In this document: in pieces, positions 1 through 5,528 of the stretch
Layout: each line of letters starts with the position of its first letter
Numbering within the stretch: position 1 is the stretch's first letter
Origin: an uncultured Oscillospiraceae bacterium
Lineage (GTDB): Bacteria; Bacillota; Clostridia; Oscillospirales; Oscillospiraceae
NCBI GenBank assembly: GCA_947628975.1
Contig: CANRBW010000033.1
Location: 1-12,229 of the forward strand
Reading direction: 5' to 3'
DNA length: 12,229 nt
Position numbers and translations under genes: made by a program
Notes under the pieces: generated by a model
Databases searched by the model: none
What the model saw: only the letters and a program-made list of their open reading frames with translations
Told to the model about the DNA's origin: nothing

Positions 1-202
1 TGCTGCTTGGTTCCCCACCTGACACGGTTCACGGCTCCGCCTTGCGTGGGACCGATCCGTCATCACTGCTTATGAGGGTCAGACGACACAGAAATGGTCC
101 GGGGGCCGGGATTCATCCCTGCTGCAGCGGGTTGCAGGTCACAGGGCACCGCTAACTCCCCGACTAGTGCGGCCTTGCTCCGCAACCGGGCGGGTCAAGA
201 CT
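1..202 (-). ncRNA. ffs: Signal recognition particle RNA, large bacterial type, 3' end cut by window start
   Basis: Read on the minus strand this is the Bacillus/Clostridium-type SRP RNA of about 265 nt, with an Alu domain as well as the S domain. The 5' part has the Alu core (GGGGAGTTAGCGGTGCCCTG and then ACCTGCAACCCGCTGCAGCAGGG). The S-domain end has GAACCGTGTCAGG followed by GGGGAACCAAGCAGCA, the asymmetric loop and arm that bind Ffh. Only the last few tens of nucleotides, the return strand of the Alu stem, lie beyond position 1. The 5' end near 202 is inferred from the promoter. The RNA pairs with Ffh to target ribosomes making membrane and secreted proteins. Identification is by motif recall, not a covariance-model search. 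Confidence 0.93.
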
Positions 203-208
203 TTAGTT

Positions 209-237
209 ATTATACACCACTTTTTTCAATTCCGCAA
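209..237 (-). promoter_or_regulatory. Sigma-A type promoter of the SRP RNA
   Basis: On the minus strand a perfect TATAAT (209-214) lies 17 bp downstream of TTGCGG (232-237). The predicted start, 6-8 nt beyond the -10 box, falls at about 201-203, just before the first base-paired part of the SRP RNA. A second TTG-like hexamer (TTGAAA, 224-229) is too close to the -10 box to serve. Confidence 0.7.
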
Positions 238-308
238 CACCCTCTTTTCCCCGCCCTCCCCTTCTGTCAGAAAACCGTCCCCGGCGGCTCCCCGCCCGCC
301 GGGTGGAC

Positions 309-337
309 TTGTCGAACCCAGGGCGGCGTGGTATGAT
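309..337 (+). promoter_or_regulatory. Sigma-A type promoter for the small-protein unit
   Basis: TTGTCG (309-314) and TATGAT (332-337) are separated by exactly 17 bp. The predicted start is near 344, about 47 nt before the first small gene. It diverges from the SRP RNA promoter; the roughly 70 bp between the two shows no further recognisable element. Confidence 0.55.
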
Positions 338-390
338 GAGAGCGAGCTATGCGGGGCGGCCTGTGATCTACATGAGGGAGGTGGCCAATT

Positions 391-630
391 ATGGGAATGA
401 CGGAGAATTCGGCGCGATTGATTGGGAGGGTACTCCGATGCGTCAAAGGGACACAAGAGGACGCCGTGGCCGTGGGCTTGACACTGGAGACGGAGGAGAA
501 CGCCCAGGAGTTCTTCGCGTGGTGCAAGAGCCTGACGGAGGACCCGACGCCCCAGGCGTGCGTCGAGAAGGCGTGGGATCTCCGAGAGGCCAACGGCCCG
601 TGGCCGGAGGAGACGGACGGGGAGGGCTGA
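391..630 (+). CDS. Small protein of unknown function (79 aa), paralogue of the next gene
   Basis: I do not recognise a named family. The start is supported by a Shine-Dalgarno GGGAGGTGG (376-384) six bases before ATG and by the promoter upstream. The protein is soluble-looking, with no signal peptide or membrane segment and an acidic C-terminus (EETDGEG). Its central part, with LTLETEEN (about residues 30-37) then EFFAWCKSL, resembles MTLQTEEN of the downstream 69-residue protein. The pattern TL-x-TEEN followed by an amphipathic helix and a second helix with an acidic-basic pattern is shared, so the two look like diverged tandem duplicates. Both are followed by an identical 14-nt string that starts at the stop codon. 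It is probably transcribed with the second gene. The function is unknown. Confidence 0.75.
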   Translation: MGMTENSARLIGRVLRCVKGTQEDAVAVGLTLETEENAQEFFAWCKSLTEDPTPQACVEKAWDLREANGPWPEETDGEG

Positions 631-640
631 CCGGGCGGGG
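627..640 (+). repeat. 14-nt repeat at the stop codon of the first small gene (copy 1)
   Basis: CTGACCGGGCGGGG occurs here and again at 948-961, each time with its TGA as the stop codon of a small gene. It is either a remnant of the duplication that made the two genes or a shared 3' signal. Confidence 0.6.
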
Positions 641-741
641 ACTGCGAGAGAAGAACGGGATGAGGCAGCTGATTGGGTGTTTGCCGGGGAAAAGCCACGG
701 CGGATGGGCTCTGATGAAAATGTATTTGGAGGGAAGTAGAT

Positions 742-951
742 ATGGCGGTGACAGAAGTGCAGCAGCTCTTGATCGACGCTATGAAGGCCCGCGGCGTAAG
801 CAACGGGAAGGGAGCGGCCATTTTCATGACCTTGCAGACCGAGGAGAATATGATGGAGATGTGCGGCTACATTCTGAACCATATGGACACAACGGAAAAC
901 GAACTGCTGGACAAAGCCAGGGAGATCGCGGGAACATTTGGGGAAGCCTGA
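742..951 (+). CDS. Small protein of unknown function (69 aa), paralogue of the upstream gene
   Basis: ATG is preceded by GGAGGGAAG (728-736). The residues are predicted to be mostly helical: an N-terminal amphipathic segment with VQQLLIDAMKARG, a short GKGAA turn, MTLQTEEN at about residues 29-36, then two helices ending in LLDKAREIAGTFGEA. There are no transmembrane segments, no catalytic-looking motif and no signal peptide. Similarity to the upstream 79-residue protein is clearest around TEEN and the final helix. The 111-nt gap between the two genes contains no terminator, so they are likely co-transcribed. I cannot assign a function. Confidence 0.75.
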   Translation: MAVTEVQQLLIDAMKARGVSNGKGAAIFMTLQTEENMMEMCGYILNHMDTTENELLDKAREIAGTFGEA

Positions 952-961
952 CCGGGCGGGG
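948..961 (+). repeat. 14-nt repeat at the stop codon of the second small gene (copy 2)
   Basis: Identical to 627-640, with TGA at 949-951 as the stop codon. The sequences beyond the two copies diverge at once. Confidence 0.6.
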
Positions 962-986
962 CGCACGTTCTCTGGACGGGGCATAG

Positions 987-1198
987 GATGGGTGCGGAGG
1001 GCGACCTCCGGCACCGAAGAGAGATGAGGCTGCGCGGCCATGGGCGAACAAGGCACCGCCGCCCTCTCCATGGCGACCGCGGGAGCTTCATGCCGGTCCC
1101 CGCCTCCGGCCTTGACCAGGGGGTGCGGACCGCGCGCCACAAACTCTGTCCCATCGCTGCCCCCGGCGGGGCGGCGTACTTAGCGGCCATTTCGCGCC
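987..1198 (+). other. Non-coding stretch with nested complementary segments, possible structured RNA or 3' UTR
   Basis: No credible gene lies between 952 and 1198. Instead there are ordered complementary segments. GATGGG (987-992) can pair with CCCATC (1150-1155). GGCtGCGCGG (1028-1037) can pair with CCGCGCGCC (1130-1138) with one bulged base. Local hairpins form at 991-1015 (GGAGG/CCTCC core) and 1159-1172 (GCCCC/GGGGC). The nested order would give a closed multibranch RNA about 170 nt long. I could not match it to a riboswitch, 6S RNA, tmRNA or RNase P. GC-rich sequence makes chance pairing common, so this is tentative. Confidence 0.3.
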
Positions 1199-1247
1199 GG
1201 CCCCTCCCCGGTCCGCCTGGCGGAGGGGCCGTTTTGTCGTTTTTTTC
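1199..1247 (+). terminator. Intrinsic terminator of the small-protein unit
   Basis: GGCCCCTCC (1199-1207) and GGAGGGGCC (1222-1230) form a perfect 9-bp stem with a 14-nt loop, followed by GTTTTGTCGTTTTTTT. This is a strong rho-independent signal on the plus strand. It separates the small-protein transcript from the trkA promoter directly downstream. Confidence 0.9.
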
Positions 1248-1248
1248 C

Positions 1249-1276
1249 TTGCATACGGAGAAAAAGATGGTATAAT
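1249..1276 (+). promoter_or_regulatory. Probable trkA-trkH promoter with extended -10
   Basis: TTGCAT (1249-1254) and TATAAT (1271-1276) are 16 bp apart. The -10 box carries the TGn extension (TGGTATAAT). The predicted start near 1283 leaves a leader of about 420 nt before trkA. The -10 box sits in the left arm of a perfect palindrome (1269-1299), so a protein bound there could block the promoter. The repeats downstream also carry TATAAT-like strings, so part of the match may come from the repeat family. Confidence 0.5.
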
Positions 1277-1299
1277 ATCCGCAAGGCGGATATTATACC
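1269..1299. repeat. Perfect inverted repeat, 14-bp arms with 3-nt centre
   Basis: GGTATAATATCCGC (1269-1282) and its exact reverse complement (1286-1299) flank AAG. It overlaps the -10 box and the predicted start of the trkA promoter. The outer part GGTATAAT also resembles the end of the 111-bp repeat units (ATTATACC at 1403-1410 and 1514-1521). It could therefore be an operator or the terminus of a small palindromic mobile element. Confidence 0.7.
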
Positions 1300-1305
1300 G
1301 CTTGG

Positions 1306-1608
1306 ATGCCGCCTTTGCTCCCCGGCTTCGCCGGAAACCGCAAAGGATGGCAAGGATACCACCCCGCTGGCGCGGATGCGGTATCCCATCCACAGCGCGG
1401 CTATTATACCATCTCGATGCCGCCTTTGCTCCCCGGCTTCGCCGGAAACCGCAAAGGATGGCAAGGATACCGCCCCGCTGGCGCGGATGCGGTATCCCAT
1501 CCACAGCGCGGCTATTATACCATCTCGATGCCGCCTTTGCTCCCCGGCTTCGCCGGAAACCGCAAAGGATGGCAAGGATACCGCCCCGCTGGCGCGGATG
1601 CGGTATCC
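1306..1608 (+). repeat. Three tandem copies of a 111-bp structured repeat in the trkA leader
   Basis: Units begin at 1306, 1417 and 1528. The first two are full length and the third ends after about 81 bp. I see one difference between copies, an A at 1361 where the others have G. Each unit encodes two hairpins. One nests CCTTTGC/GCAAAGG around CCGGC-TTC-GCCGG; the other is GGATACC/GGTATCC, extended to GGATACCGC/GCGGTATCC in copies 2 and 3. The full units end in ATTATACCATC, which on the minus strand reads as an extended -10 (TGGTATAAT). The period is 37 codons, so the frame stays open into trkA, but no unit has a ribosome binding site before its ATG. Near-identity implies recent expansion. 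It is probably a REP- or MITE-like element amplified in tandem. Confidence 0.9.
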
Positions 1609-1701
1609 AAATCCGCGCGCGGGTGCGGAAAACACACCGGTCTGCTTCGGCAGGACGGGACGCCGGAGGCGGCGTCCCCCAGGGAAAGGGGCAAGGGCTC
1701 T

Positions 1702-3066
1702 GTGAATATCCTTATCGTAGGTGACGGCAAGGTGGGCTCCGCTCTGGCCGAGCAGCTCTCCCAAGAGGACCACAACGTCACCGTCATCGACTCCGACCCC
1801 AAGGTGGTGGAGGAGAGCGTGGAGCGGCTGGACGTGATGGCGGTGGTGGGCAACGGCGCGTCCATGGCCACCCTGCGGGAGGCCGGGGCGGAGACCGCCG
1901 ACCTCCTCATCGCCGCCACCAGCCAGGACGAGCTGAACCTGCTCACCTGCCTGACCGCGAAGCGGCTGGGCTGTTCCCACACCATCGCCCGCATCCGCAA
2001 CCCGGAGTACACCGACCAGCTGGTGAACATGGGGGGCGAGCTGGGCCTCTCCCTGACGGTGAACCCGGAGCAGGACGCCGCCCTGGAGGCCTATCGTCTG
2101 CTCCAGTTCCCCTCCGTCCTCAAGCGGGAGTCCTTCGCCAAGGGCCGGGTGGAGATCGTGGCCGTCCCGGTGGAGCCGGGCTCCCGGCTGGCCGGGCTCC
2201 CCCTGCGCCAGCTCTACGAGATCGCCCGGGTCAAGGTGCTGGTCTGCGCCGTGGAGCGGGGCGGACAGGTCCACATCCCCAGCGGCTCCTTCGTCCTCCA
2301 GGCCGGGGACACCATCTTTGTCACCGCCGGGGTCCAGGACCTGGCCCAGCTGGTCCGGAACCTGGGCTTTGTGGCGCAGAAGGTCCGCAGCCTGCTCATC
2401 ATCGGCGGCTCCCGCATCGCCTTCTACCTGGCCGCCCGGTGCCTGGACAGCGGCATCTCGGTCAAGATCATCGAGCGGGACCACGCCCGCTGTCTGGCCC
2501 TGGCCGAGCGGCTGCCCGGCGCCACCGTCATCGAGGCAGACGGCTCCCGCCAGGAGGTGCTGGACGCCGAGGGGATCCTGGGCTTTGACGCGGCGATCAC
2601 CCTCACTGGGATGGACGAGGAGAACGTGGTGCTGTCCATGTTCGCCCAGCGCCTGGGGGTGGGCAAGATCATCACCAAGATCAACCGGCTGGAGTACGAC
2701 AAGATGTTCCGCCAGATGGGGATCGGCTCCATCATCAGCCCCAAGGCCCTGCGCTGTGCCAACATCGCCCGCTACGTCCGGGCCATGTCCACCGCCAGGG
2801 GGTCCGAGGAGCTGCTGACCCTCCACCCCATCGCCGAGGGCCAGGCCGAGGCCCTGGAGTTCCAGGCCGGGCCCTCCACCCGCCACTGCGGCGAGCCCCT
2901 GCGGGACATCCCCTTGAAAGACGGCATCCTCATCGCCTGTATCACCCATCAGGGCCGGACCCTGATCCCCCGCGGGGACGCCAGCTTCTCCCCCGGCGAC
3001 ACCGTGATCGTGGTCACCGCCGGAGGGCGGACCATCACCGCGCTGGACGGCATCTTCGCGGACTGA
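1702..3066 (+). CDS. trkA: Trk potassium transporter regulatory subunit TrkA
   Basis: A cytosolic ring-forming regulator of the TrkH potassium channel/transporter that binds NAD(H) and nucleotides. The GTG start at 1702 is chosen because VNILIVGDGKVGSALAEQL is the conserved N-terminus and the length becomes 454 residues, normal for two-repeat TrkA. An in-frame ATG at 1306 would only add translated repeats. The upstream AAAGGGG (1685-1691) can act as ribosome binding site. Domains in order: RCK_N 1 (residues about 1-120, GDGKVG loop at 7-12, acidic Asp30 ending strand 2), TrkA_C 1 (about 140-220), RCK_N 2 (from about 231, with IIGGSRIAFYLA and IIERD) and TrkA_C 2 (about 370-454). The second glycine loop is degenerate, as is common in the family. 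trkH starts 12 bp later, so the two form an operon. Confidence 0.95.
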   Translation: MNILIVGDGKVGSALAEQLSQEDHNVTVIDSDPKVVEESVERLDVMAVVGNGASMATLREAGAETADLLIAATSQDELNLLTCLTAKRLGCSHTIARIRNPEYTDQLVNMGGELGLSLTVNPEQDAALEAYRLLQFPSVLKRESFAKGRVEIVAVPVEPGSRLAGLPLRQLYEIARVKVLVCAVERGGQVHIPSGSFVLQAGDTIFVTAGVQDLAQLVRNLGFVAQKVRSLLIIGGSRIAFYLAARCLDSGISVKIIERDHARCLALAERLPGATVIEADGSRQEVLDAEGILGFDAAITLTGMDEENVVLSMFAQRLGVGKIITKINRLEYDKMFRQMGIGSIISPKALRCANIARYVRAMSTARGSEELLTLHPIAEGQAEALEFQAGPSTRHCGEPLRDIPLKDGILIACITHQGRTLIPRGDASFSPGDTVIVVTAGGRTITALDGIFAD

Positions 3067-3078
3067 GAGGGTGGGGGC

Positions 3079-4530
3079 ATGAACCGAGCGATCATTGGCA
3101 AGACCCTGGGCCTGTTGCTGCTGTTGGAGTGCGTGTTCCTCCTCCCCGGCGGGGCGGTCTGTCTGCTGTACGGGGAGGGCGGCGCCCTGGCCGCCACCCT
3201 GGAGACGATGGCGGTGGCGGCCCTGCTGGGGGCCGCCCTCTGGCTCCTGTGCCGGAACGCGGACCGGCACTTCTACGCCCGCGAGGGCTTCCTCATCACC
3301 GGCCTGGGCTGGATCGTCCTGTCCCTGGTGGGGGCCCTCCCCTTCTGGCTGTCCGGGGAGATCCCCAGCTATGTGGACGCGGTGTTCGAGGTCATCTCCG
3401 GCTTCACCACCACCGGCGCGTCCATCCTCCCGGCGGTGGAGGGGATGTCCAGGGGGCTTTTGTTCTGGCGGTCCTTCACCCACTGGCTGGGGGGAATGGG
3501 CATCCTGGTCTTTCTGCTGGCGGTGGTGCCCATGGGCAAGGGGGGCTACTCCCTGCACATCCTCCGGGCGGAGAGCCCCGGCCCCAGCGTGGGCAAGCTG
3601 GTGCCCAAAATGCGCCAGACCGCCGCCATCCTCTACGGGATCTATGTGGCCCTGACGGTGCTGGACGTGCTCTTCCTGCTCCTGGGCGGCATGCCGCTGT
3701 TTGACAGCCTCGGCACCGCCTTCGGCACCGCCGGGACCGGCGGCTTCGGCGTCAAAAACGACTCCATGGCCGGGTACTCCCCCTACCTTCAGGGGGTCTG
3801 CACCGTCTTCATGGCCCTGTTCGGCGTCAACTTCTCGGTCTACTTCCTGGTGTTGGTGGGCAAGGCGCGCCAGGCGTTCCGGAGCGAGGAGCTGCGGGTC
3901 TACCTCTGTCTGCTGCTGGGGGCCACGGTGATCATCACCTGCAACACCGTGGCCCAGCGCCCCGGCTTCCGGGACGCCTTTCACCACGCGGCCTTCACCG
4001 TATCCAGCATCATGACCACCACCGGCTTCTCCACGGTGAACTTCGACCTCTGGCCCCAGCTGTCCCGGAGCATCCTGCTGGTGCTGATGGTCTGCGGCGC
4101 CTGCGCCGGCAGCACCGGCGGCGGCATCAAGACGGTCCGGCTGGTGCTGGTGATCAAGTCCCTGCGGGCCAAACTGCGGCAATTCCTCCACCCCCGGAGC
4201 GTCAACCTGGTCCGGGTGGAGGACCGGGTCATCCCCGACGAGACCATCCAGGGGGTGAACACCTTCCTGGCCGCCTACTGTGCCATCCTGATCCTCTCCT
4301 TCCTGCTGTTGTCCCTGGACGGCCTCAGCCTGGAGACCAACATCTCCGCCACCCTGGCCTGCCTGAACAACATCGGCCCCGGCCTGGACCTGGTGGGCCC
4401 CGCGGGGAACTACGCGGTGTTCTCCGCCGGGTCCAAGGTGGTGCTGATGCTGGATATGCTCCTGGGCCGGCTGGAGATCTTCCCCCTGCTGGCCATGCTC
4501 AGCCCCCACACCTGGCGCAAGGCGGGATAA
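3079..4530 (+). CDS. trkH: Trk potassium uptake membrane subunit TrkH
   Basis: Potassium-translocating subunit of the SKT/Trk superfamily in the cytoplasmic membrane, gated by TrkA. The 483-residue length matches the family. Four membrane-pore-membrane repeats are visible by their filter motifs: GFTTTGAS (about 108-115), TAGTGGFG (217-224), MTTTGFST (312-319) and NNIGPG (430-435). Each holds the filter glycine. The intramembrane glycine-rich loop that gates the pore is seen at GACAGSTGGGIKT (340-352). The N-terminal hydrophobic helix (about 9-31) is membrane segment 1, not a cleaved signal. The start has GAGAGGGTGGGGG just before ATG and lies 12 bp after the trkA stop. No terminator is evident after trkH, so read-through into sigG is possible. 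Confidence 0.96.
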   Translation: MNRAIIGKTLGLLLLLECVFLLPGGAVCLLYGEGGALAATLETMAVAALLGAALWLLCRNADRHFYAREGFLITGLGWIVLSLVGALPFWLSGEIPSYVDAVFEVISGFTTTGASILPAVEGMSRGLLFWRSFTHWLGGMGILVFLLAVVPMGKGGYSLHILRAESPGPSVGKLVPKMRQTAAILYGIYVALTVLDVLFLLLGGMPLFDSLGTAFGTAGTGGFGVKNDSMAGYSPYLQGVCTVFMALFGVNFSVYFLVLVGKARQAFRSEELRVYLCLLLGATVIITCNTVAQRPGFRDAFHHAAFTVSSIMTTTGFSTVNFDLWPQLSRSILLVLMVCGACAGSTGGGIKTVRLVLVIKSLRAKLRQFLHPRSVNLVRVEDRVIPDETIQGVNTFLAAYCAILILSFLLLSLDGLSLETNISATLACLNNIGPGLDLVGPAGNYAVFSAGSKVVLMLDMLLGRLEIFPLLAMLSPHTWRKAG

Positions 4531-4609
4531 GCCCCCGCCCCGCGGCGCGAAAAGTCCATCGAAAGCCGTCTACGAGAAAAAAATAAAGGGCCCCCGGCCC
4601 GGTATGCGA
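4531..4609 (+). other. trkH-sigG gap without a clear terminator
   Basis: This short gap holds an A-rich run (4577-4588) and a weak GGGCC/GGCCC stem (4589-4601), but no hairpin followed by a T tract. A GTATG at 4602-4606 with GATACTG at 4625-4631 (18-bp spacing) loosely fits a forespore sigma-G promoter. It would start inside the sigG leader hairpin, and I do not call it. Confidence 0.3.
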
Positions 4610-4659
4610 CGACCTCCCCCCGGAGATACTGGAAGCAGTAGTTCCGAATGGGGAGGTCG
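4610..4659 (+). promoter_or_regulatory. sigG leader hairpin that covers its Shine-Dalgarno site
   Basis: A 10-bp stem, CGACCTCCCC (4610-4619) with GGGGAGGTCG (4650-4659), encloses CGGA/TCCG (4621-4624/4643-4646). Inside that is TACTG-GAAG-CAGTA (4627-4640). That makes 19 pairs in one nested hairpin, and the outer strand contains GGGAGGT (4651-4657), the ribosome binding site of sigG. Folded RNA would hide the site and lower translation. This applies only to transcripts that start upstream of 4610. Confidence 0.7.
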
Positions 4660-4664
4660 CTTTT

Positions 4665-5435
4665 ATGCAGGGAAAGGTAGAGATCTGCGGCGTCAACACC
4701 TCCAAGCTCCGGGTGCTGAAAAACGAGGAGACCCTGGCCCTTCTGCGGCGGGTCAAGGAGGGGGATATGGCCGCCAGGGACGAGCTCATCCGGGGCAACC
4801 TCCGGCTGGTGCTGTCGGTCATCCAGCGGTTCATGGGCCGGGGGGAGAACGCCGACGACCTCTTTCAGGTGGGCTGTATCGGCCTGATGAAGGCCATCGA
4901 CAACTTCAACGTGGACCTGGACGTGCGCTTTTCCACCTACGGCGTGCCCATGATCGTGGGGGAGATCCGCCGCTACCTCCGGGACAACAGCGCCCTGCGG
5001 GTCTCCCGCTCCATGCGGGACACCGCCTACAAGGTCCTCAACGCCAAGGAGAAATACCTGGCCGAGCACCAGCGGGAGCCCAGCCTGGACGAGATCGCCC
5101 GTCTGCTGGACCTTCCCAGGGAGGAGGTGGTCTTCGCCCTGGACGCCATCGTGGACCCCCTGAGCCTCTACGAGCCGGTGTACGAGTCCGGCGGGGACAC
5201 CGTCTATGTGATGGACCAGGTCCGGGACAAGAAGAACACCGACGAGAGCTGGCTGGAGCGCATCGCCCTGGGGGAGGCCATGGCCCGGCTGTCCGACCGG
5301 GAGCGGCGGATCCTGGCCCTGCGCTTCTTCCAGGGCAAGACCCAGATGGAGGTCTCCGCCGAGATCGGCATCTCCCAGGCCCAGGTCTCCCGCCTGGAGA
5401 AAAACGCCATCAACCAGATCCGCAAGGACCTGTGA
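4665..5435 (+). CDS. sigG: RNA polymerase sporulation sigma factor SigG
   Basis: Late forespore sigma factor, which directs genes for spore protection and germination. The N-terminus KVEICGVNTSKL and then VLKNEE is the SigG hallmark, and the 256-residue length is close to the roughly 260 of Bacillus subtilis SigG. Region 2 covers about 42-115 (GNLRLVLSVIQRF, DDLFQVGCIGLMKAIDNF, RFSTYGVPMIVGEIRRYLRDN), region 3 about 120-195, and region 4 with its helix-turn-helix about 203-252 (LSDRERRILALRFFQGKTQ, GISQAQVSRLEKNAI). ATG at 4665 follows GGGAGGT by seven bases; that site lies in a hairpin. In Bacillus sigG follows spoIIGA-sigE. Here it follows trkH instead, so its transcription must be arranged differently. 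It marks the organism as a spore former. Confidence 0.97.
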   Translation: MQGKVEICGVNTSKLRVLKNEETLALLRRVKEGDMAARDELIRGNLRLVLSVIQRFMGRGENADDLFQVGCIGLMKAIDNFNVDLDVRFSTYGVPMIVGEIRRYLRDNSALRVSRSMRDTAYKVLNAKEKYLAEHQREPSLDEIARLLDLPREEVVFALDAIVDPLSLYEPVYESGGDTVYVMDQVRDKKNTDESWLERIALGEAMARLSDRERRILALRFFQGKTQMEVSAEIGISQAQVSRLEKNAINQIRKDL

Positions 5436-5446
5436 CCCGACGCAAA

Positions 5447-5489
5447 AGCGTGGAGAGGGTTTCGACTCCCCTCTCCACGCTGTTGTTTT
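5447..5489. terminator. Bidirectional intrinsic terminator between sigG and mglC
   Basis: AGCGTGGAGAGGG (5447-5459) pairs perfectly with CCCTCTCCACGCT (5469-5481) around a 9-nt loop. Plus-strand transcripts then meet GTTGTTTTCTT. Minus-strand transcripts meet TTTTGCG, made from the AAAA before the stem. It can end sigG from one side and the mgl operon from the other. Confidence 0.85.
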
Positions 5490-5492
5490 CTT

Positions 5493-5521
5493 GCGGGGAG
5501 CGGGCGCGGCCCGCTCCCCGC
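5493..5521. repeat. Very stable GC hairpin just after mglC
   Basis: GCGGGGAGCGGGC (5493-5505) and GCCCGCTCCCCGC (5509-5521) form a perfect 13-bp stem with a 3-nt loop, seven bases past the mglC stop. Neither side has a proper T tract, so it more likely protects the mgl mRNA 3' end or assists the adjacent terminator. Confidence 0.6.
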
Positions 5522-5528
5522 GGCGGGT

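Noticed and set aside
987..1198. c-di-AMP (ydaO) riboswitch, expected near potassium genes
   Set aside because: None of the conserved ydaO core strings is present, and a strong terminator separates this region from trkA.
988..1275. 95-codon open frame across the small-protein terminator
   Set aside because: Arg/Pro-rich translation without a ribosome binding site; it reads through the terminator hairpin and T tract.
1306..1608. CRISPR array
   Set aside because: The copies are directly adjacent 111-bp units with no unique spacers and no cas genes nearby.
1306..1701. N-terminal extension of TrkA from the ATG in the first repeat
   Set aside because: It would translate the repeats. No Shine-Dalgarno precedes the ATGs, and TrkA normally begins at the GTG at 1702.
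1180..4509. Open frame of 1109 codons on the minus strand opposite trkA and trkH
   Set aside because: Low-complexity Gly/Gln/Asp/His-rich translation with no domain; a shadow of GC-rich genes whose own products are clear. It also spans the terminator and the repeats.
4602..4631. Sigma-G autoregulatory promoter (GTATG, 18 bp, GATACTG)
   Set aside because: The -10 match is incomplete, and the start would cut the leader hairpin in half; chance is as likely.
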